Shown: positions 53,986 to 58,090 of the stretch, in pieces
Layout of the letters: the number at the start of each line of letters is the position of its first letter
Position numbering within the stretch: the stretch's first letter is position 1
From: Clostridia bacterium
GTDB taxonomy: Bacteria > Bacillota > Clostridia > Oscillospirales > Acutalibacteraceae
Reading direction: 5' to 3'
DNA length: 58,090 nucleotides
Assembly (NCBI GenBank): GCA_017625435.1
Contig: JAGAKX010000008.1
Span: forward strand, 1 to 58,090
Made by a program: the position numbers and the translations under genes
The notes under the pieces: generated by a model
The model's database searches: none
Seen by the model: the letters and a program-made list of their open reading frames with translations, nothing else
Told to the model about the DNA's origin: nothing

Positions 53986-55379
53986 ATGGTTTCGTTGAGG
54001 TACCAAACCGCAATAGAAGATTCGCATATACTTTTGAAGATCAGATCTTAACCGTTTATAGTGCGAATTCGCTTCCGTTAACTTCTGCGACAGATTTGGG
54101 TATTACATCCTCCAATAAATTTCTTGTTGCAACCAATACCGAAAAAAGCACACTGGTTGTATTTTTTGTTGACCATTTTCCTTTTGATGATGGAGACGCT
54201 ATTATTTGGACATCAACAACGTTAAAGGTATATTATTATATCGACGGTATTCATGAAGATCGGAGGTTTTCTTTTGACAGGTTATGCTTTGCTTTCGATG
54301 AACTTAATCACTTTTTCAACATCAATGCTGGAATGAAACGTCATATCACTGAAAATCGAACGCAAACAATAGAGACCCTTCCATACGAAGAAACCCAAAA
54401 AGAGTTTTCTTTTGTGTGCAATGAAAAGAGCATCGGTGGCGAGATCGGTATAGTACAAGTATTAAGATGGAATTCGACAATACCGCTCGAACTTCACAAT
54501 CAGCTTGCATTTACATTTGAGTCAACAGTCAACATAGATTTTTTGCTCAACCTCTATGCTGTTGCAAAGAGATTGTTTTGCCTGCTCTGTTATCGAAGAA
54601 ATATTAGAATTGACAAAGTTGAACTCTATGGGTACAGCGAAAACAATCTTAGATGTACCATAGGCATCTTCCACCCACTATATAGTGATTGCTCATATAC
54701 CGAAGATCGTAAAACCTTGGAAAAGACAGTAAAATTTCATTGTCTTGAATCTAAACTTTCCGAACTTGTTCAAGCGATTGCCGATGAAAAAGTATATACG
54801 GAGCATATTCCGGAAACGAAACAGGATGGTAGCAGAATAACTGTAGCCAGAACAATTCTAATTACGGCAGCATTTGAATGGACATTTACACAGACCTATG
54901 GTTCGCCGCCATTGTCTGCTTATCGTCAAGAAGTCAAAGCCGATATTTTAGAAAAATTGGATGTGTTACCGGAAGAAAAATCCTATAATTCAAAAAAGAA
55001 AAGTGAAGTAAAACTATATCACAAAATTGTAAGTAATGTTGATCGTAATCTTTCTGAGAAAATCCAATATGCCCTTAAAGATTGCGCAAATATTTTAGAA
55101 CCGTTCATGAGGCGCTTATATGCTATCAATGGCATGGAAGTTGCGCCATTTGCTCAAATAGCTGATGATCTTCAATATCAAAGAAATGCATATGCTCATG
55201 GACAAATTGATCGCGAATTAAAAGAGAATATCGTCTTGGATGTAATCATTCTTGAATGGCTCAATTATTGTATGCTATTTAAGTGTATTGGGTATGATGA
55301 GATAGATATCTTTAATGCAATAAATCAGATTTTTACACGCGGTTTCATTGATAAAACAAAGGAGGTGAACCCCGAATGA
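53982..55379 (+). CDS. ApeA-like HEPN-domain protein
   Basis: A 465-residue protein. The C-terminal part (about 300-450) is alpha-helical and contains R401-N402-A-Y-A-H406, the Rx4-6H motif of HEPN RNases. The N-terminal 250 residues are beta-rich with repeated aromatic strands, like the N-terminal domain of ApeA-type anti-phage proteins (family resemblance by layout, not a sequence match). If so, it would cleave tRNA or other RNA after phage infection. Its ATG overlaps the upstream fusion gene, and its stop overlaps the recombinase start codon (ATGA), so all three are translationally coupled. Confidence 0.75.
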   Translation: MNGFVEVPNRNRRFAYTFEDQILTVYSANSLPLTSATDLGITSSNKFLVATNTEKSTLVVFFVDHFPFDDGDAIIWTSTTLKVYYYIDGIHEDRRFSFDRLCFAFDELNHFFNINAGMKRHITENRTQTIETLPYEETQKEFSFVCNEKSIGGEIGIVQVLRWNSTIPLELHNQLAFTFESTVNIDFLLNLYAVAKRLFCLLCYRRNIRIDKVELYGYSENNLRCTIGIFHPLYSDCSYTEDRKTLEKTVKFHCLESKLSELVQAIADEKVYTEHIPETKQDGSRITVARTILITAAFEWTFTQTYGSPPLSAYRQEVKADILEKLDVLPEEKSYNSKKKSEVKLYHKIVSNVDRNLSEKIQYALKDCANILEPFMRRLYAINGMEVAPFAQIADDLQYQRNAYAHGQIDRELKENIVLDVIILEWLNYCMLFKCIGYDEIDIFNAINQIFTRGFIDKTKEVNPE

Positions 55380-56860
55380 AAGCTGTAATTTATGCCCGCT
55401 ATTCTTCCGACAGTCAGCGTGAAGAATCTATCGAAGGGCAAATCCGTGAATGCACTGCCTTTGCTGAAAAGAACGGCATCACGGTACTGCACCACTATAT
55501 CGACAGAGCTTTTTCTGCTAAGACGGACAACCGTCCCGAATTTCAGAATATGATTAAAGACAGCAATAAGAAACTGTTTGATACGGTCATCGTTTGGAAA
55601 CTTGACCGCTTTGCCCGTAACCGTTATGACAGTGCAAGGCATAAGGCTACTCTGAAGAAAAACGGCGTAAAGGTTGTATCCGCTACCGAAGCGATTGCAG
55701 ATGGTTCCGTTGGCATTATGATGGAGACTATTCTGGAAGGTATGGCTGAGTATTATTCGGTTGATCTCTCCGAGAAGGTTGTGCGTGGCATGACCGATAA
55801 TGCTTTGAAGGGTATGTTCAACGGAGGTACATTGCCGATTGGATATATCATCGACAAGGAACAGCATTTTCAGATTGATCCCGTCACCTCGCCCTTCGTT
55901 CTTGCCGCCTTTGAGAAATATGCCGATGGTGCAACGATGACGGAAGTTCGTGATTACCTCAACGAAAACGGCGTTACCAATACCAGAGGTAAGCCGATGA
56001 CCTACAACAGCGTTCAGCACTTACTGAATAATCGTCGATACATCGGCGAGTATGTCTACAGAGAAATTGTTGTTCCCGATGGAATCCCTGCCATTGTTCC
56101 ACTCGATCTGTTCGAACGTGTGCAGGAGAAGATGGCAAAGAATAAAAAAGCCCCTGCACGACATAAGGCAGAGGACGACTACTTACTGACCACCAAACTA
56201 TTCTGCGGTCATTGTGGAGCGTATATGTGCGGTGAAAGTGGCACAAGCAGAACCGGAGTTGTTCATCACTATTACAAGTGCGTATCCGTCAAAAAGAAAC
56301 GTGCCGAGTGCCACAAAAAACCCGTAAAGAAACGCTGGATTGAAGATTTAGTCGTTGCAGAAGCTATGAAGATGGTTATGGACGATGATGTGGTGGACGC
56401 TATCGTTTCCATGCTGATGGATTTGCAAGGGCGTGAGAACACCAATCTGCCGCTTTATCAGCAACAGTTAAGAGAGACGGAGACCAAGATAGAAAACCTC
56501 TTAAAAGCGATTACAGAGGGTGTCTTTACAAAATCTACCAAGACACTTCTTGAAGAATTGGAAGCTGCCAAAGAGGAACTTGAGAATCGCATTTCTCTTG
56601 AAAAACTGGAGAAGCCACAAATCAGTGAAGATTTCATGCGTTTCTGGCTCCACCGCTTCCGCAAGTTGGATATGGCTAAAAAAGAGCATCGTCAGATGTT
56701 GATCGACATGTTCATCAATGCGATATTCCTATACGATGACAAAATGCTTATTACCTTCAACTACAAAGAAGGTACCAAAACCATCACTTTTGATGATGTA
56801 AAAAACGAGGTCTCGGAGGAGACTTCTGGTTCGGATTTGGATTGCTCAAGTGCACCATAG
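55376..56860 (+). CDS. Large serine recombinase (site-specific integrase)
   Basis: A complete 494-residue recombinase. The resolvase domain opens YARYSSDSQREESIEGQ with catalytic S10 and R8. KLDRFARNRYDS is the second catalytic region. The recombinase domain spans about 165-260, a zinc ribbon has CGHCGAYM and later KC and CHKK, and a coiled coil occupies 370-430. It ends GSDLDCSSAP. It would integrate and excise the island through attachment sites. The start overlaps the HEPN gene stop by 4 bases. A perfect terminator follows. Confidence 0.93.
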   Translation: MKAVIYARYSSDSQREESIEGQIRECTAFAEKNGITVLHHYIDRAFSAKTDNRPEFQNMIKDSNKKLFDTVIVWKLDRFARNRYDSARHKATLKKNGVKVVSATEAIADGSVGIMMETILEGMAEYYSVDLSEKVVRGMTDNALKGMFNGGTLPIGYIIDKEQHFQIDPVTSPFVLAAFEKYADGATMTEVRDYLNENGVTNTRGKPMTYNSVQHLLNNRRYIGEYVYREIVVPDGIPAIVPLDLFERVQEKMAKNKKAPARHKAEDDYLLTTKLFCGHCGAYMCGESGTSRTGVVHHYYKCVSVKKKRAECHKKPVKKRWIEDLVVAEAMKMVMDDDVVDAIVSMLMDLQGRENTNLPLYQQQLRETETKIENLLKAITEGVFTKSTKTLLEELEAAKEELENRISLEKLEKPQISEDFMRFWLHRFRKLDMAKKEHRQMLIDMFINAIFLYDDKMLITFNYKEGTKTITFDDVKNEVSEETSGSDLDCSSAP

Positions 56861-56900
56861 TGAGTATTCATAACACAAGTGAATACTCACTTTTCTTTTT
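56860..56900 (+). terminator. Intrinsic terminator of the serine recombinase
   Basis: GTGAGTATTCA (56860-56870), loop TAACACAAG, TGAATACTCAC (56880-56890), an 11-bp perfect stem, then TTTTCTTTTTT. Confidence 0.9.
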
Positions 56901-56934
56901 TACATTTCCTCATAATTAAATTTGTTATGTATTG

Positions 56935-56962
56935 AGCAGGTTTTTGAGCCTGCTCTTTTTTT
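56935..56962 (+). terminator. Second hairpin between the two recombinases
   Basis: GAGCAGG (56935-56941) with CCTGCTC (56949-56955), then seven Ts. It would back up the first terminator on this strand and abuts the stop codon of the opposing gene. Confidence 0.7.
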
Positions 56963-58090
56963 ATGCCGTTAAATACTCAACGGCTACGCCTTGTCTTGCT
57001 TCAAGGACTATATTTTCCTCTTTCACAGGATTTTCAATAACCCCGATAAAGCGGTAGTGAATAACAATCCTCTGTGTTTTGTTTTTGCCCTTACCCTCAA
57101 TGGAATGAACCTCAATTTTCTCAATAAGCTCATTCAAGAGCGCAGGTGTAAGTGTTTCCATCTGCATAAACTTACGGACCGCAAAAGTAAACTGCTCTTT
57201 GCTTGTACGAAGATTTTCAATTTCTGAAAGTTCTTCTTGGTACTGCCTGATTTTCAGTTTCAGTTCATCACGCTCTGTTTCATACTTCTGTGATAACTGC
57301 ATAAAGCTTTCTTCATTGACAATTCCGTTGATGTGCTTCTCAAAGAGTTTTTCATACATTACGGCAACTTCCTTTGTTCTTGCTGTTGCCTTATCAATAC
57401 TACTTTCAAGAAACTTCTGCTGACTGAGGATACTTTTGTTGGTCTTTGCTTCAAGAATATCTGCGAACGCTTCTTCATCTTCAATGAGAAAACTTGCAAG
57501 ACTTCTGAGCTCAAGCATCACTATCTGCTCCAAAGAATCGGCTCTGACATAATGTGTACCCTCACAGGTGCCCCTGCGACCTTTGTAGTTGGAGCACATA
57601 AAATATTTGATGTCAGTATTGGGATGATTGACATTGAACCATAAGGGACTTCCGCAATCGGCACAGTATAACAATCCGCAGAACATATTCTTTTCTGCGT
57701 GTTCGGGATTGGGTGCTCTGCGTTTTCCTTTGGCTTTCATCTTCTGAACAGTTTCAAAGGTATTTCTGTCAATTATAGGCTCGTGAACATCCTTGAAAAT
57801 CTTCCAGTTCTCTTCGGGGTTCTGAAGTCTTTTCTTGTTCTTGAAGTTCTTTGAGTAGGTTTTGAAATTGATAACATCACCGCAGTATTCTTGCTGAGCA
57901 AGAATTTTCTGTACTGTTGTCTTACACCATTTATACGGGTCAGGCTGAGTTTTCTTGCCGCCCTTGTTGAGACCTTTGCTCTGCCAATATGCCATCGGTA
58001 TCATCACTTTGTTTTCCTGTAAGATACGGGCAATAGTTTCATTGCCTTTACCCTCGATACACATTGCAAATATACTTTTAACAACTTCTG
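56961..58090 (-). CDS. Large serine recombinase, 5' part beyond the window
   Basis: The frame reaches the window edge (EVVKSIFAMCIEGKGNETIARIL), so only the C-terminal two thirds are visible: recombinase domain, zinc ribbon (YCADCGSPLW, then FMCSNYKGRRGTCEGTHYVR), long coiled coil and the final strand IHYRFIG. The catalytic domain is not in view. It is clearly a different recombinase from the one at 55376-56860 and faces it tail to tail. It probably belongs to another, adjacent or enclosing, element. Confidence 0.88.
   Translation of the reverse strand, partial: EVVKSIFAMCIEGKGNETIARILQENKVMIPMAYWQSKGLNKGGKKTQPDPYKWCKTTVQKILAQQEYCGDVINFKTYSKNFKNKKRLQNPEENWKIFKDVHEPIIDRNTFETVQKMKAKGKRRAPNPEHAEKNMFCGLLYCADCGSPLWFNVNHPNTDIKYFMCSNYKGRRGTCEGTHYVRADSLEQIVMLELRSLASFLIEDEEAFADILEAKTNKSILSQQKFLESSIDKATARTKEVAVMYEKLFEKHINGIVNEESFMQLSQKYETERDELKLKIRQYQEELSEIENLRTSKEQFTFAVRKFMQMETLTPALLNELIEKIEVHSIEGKGKNKTQRIVIHYRFIGVIENPVKEENIVLEARQGVAVEYLTA

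Larger units (their letters stand above)
43794..56900. mobile_element. Accessory genomic island next to tRNA-Leu with serine recombinase and defence-like cargo
   Basis: About 13 kb between tRNA-Leu and the end of the large serine recombinase gene (55376-56860). The island has no housekeeping gene. Its gene styles (XRE repressor, small membrane proteins, STAND ATPase, nucleases, HEPN protein) are those of mobile or defence islands. GGTTCGGATT occurs at 43834-43843 and 56828-56837, one at each end. No conjugation or replication genes are seen, so if mobile it moves by its recombinase or in trans. The exact borders are not proven. Confidence 0.6.

Noticed and set aside
55325..56020. A 231-codon open frame on the minus strand
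   Set aside because: Antisense shadow of the serine recombinase catalytic domain.

Overview
The window looks like a chromosome segment of an anaerobic, spore-forming Clostridia member, most likely a gut Oscillospiraceae/Ruminococcaceae-type Firmicute. That is an inference from spoIVA, tepA-spoIIIE, rex, a DUF1292 protein, strong AGGAGG ribosome sites, TTG/GTG starts and sigma-A promoters with 17-base spacers. No rRNA gene or CRISPR array is visible. One tRNA gene (Leu, GAG) and one probable 6S RNA are present.

Layout. 0.1-1.7 kb: an NAD synthetase gene, then the scar of an old mobile element (a C-terminal stub of a large serine recombinase facing an unrecognised gene fragment). 1.7-6.5 kb: a membrane protein, a calcineurin-like phosphoesterase, a NimA-like flavoprotein, the spore-coat ATPase SpoIVA and RNase HI. 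6.6-19.3 kb: a long co-directional housekeeping run: a sugar nucleotidyltransferase fused to a degenerate phosphomannomutase, RNase J, GdpP, ribosomal protein L9, DnaB, TilS, Hpt, FtsH and a lipoprotein prolyl isomerase. 19.3-29.5 kb: a small hydrophobic protein as a single-gene unit, a cysteine-cluster protein, a glycerol-3-phosphate dehydrogenase-like trio, an alpha-L-fucosidase, an Fe-type alcohol dehydrogenase, a phosphoesterase, a PBP5-like protein that has lost its catalytic serine, and an M20 peptidase. 29.5-37.2 kb: 6S RNA candidate, DUF1292, an aldose-epimerase-like protein, a uracil-type permease behind a structured attenuator leader, and an aconitase / isocitrate dehydrogenase / Rex operon. 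37.3-43.8 kb: TepA, SpoIIIE/FtsK, a YgiQ radical SAM enzyme, a ComEC-like metallo-hydrolase with DUF3006, and tRNA-Leu.

43.8-56.9 kb is an accessory island between tRNA-Leu and a large serine recombinase. Its cargo reads like a defence island: an autoregulated-looking small XRE repressor, a membrane protein, a 431-residue unknown, an 1117-residue protein kinase/STAND-ATPase/helical-repeat protein, a NERD-domain nuclease, a small GIY-YIG-type protein, a TM2 protein, a very acidic 70-residue protein, an odd lipoprotein-XRE fusion, and a 465-residue protein ending in a HEPN RNase motif (RNxxxH) that overlaps the recombinase gene. A dyad element built on TTGG-CAAAA-CCAA recurs in the intergenic gaps around the kinase-STAND gene. 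A second serine recombinase, on the opposite strand and cut by the window edge, abuts the first tail to tail, so two elements meet or are nested here.

Most likely new biology: (1) the kinase-STAND gene with its 431-residue and membrane partners, and the neighbouring nuclease and HEPN modules; (2) the leader of the uracil permease, which looks like a three-way-junction aptamer plus terminator that I cannot assign to a known class; (3) a strong promoter-terminator unit inside the island that would make a small RNA of about 70 nt; (4) the two enzyme-fold proteins that lack their catalytic residues.
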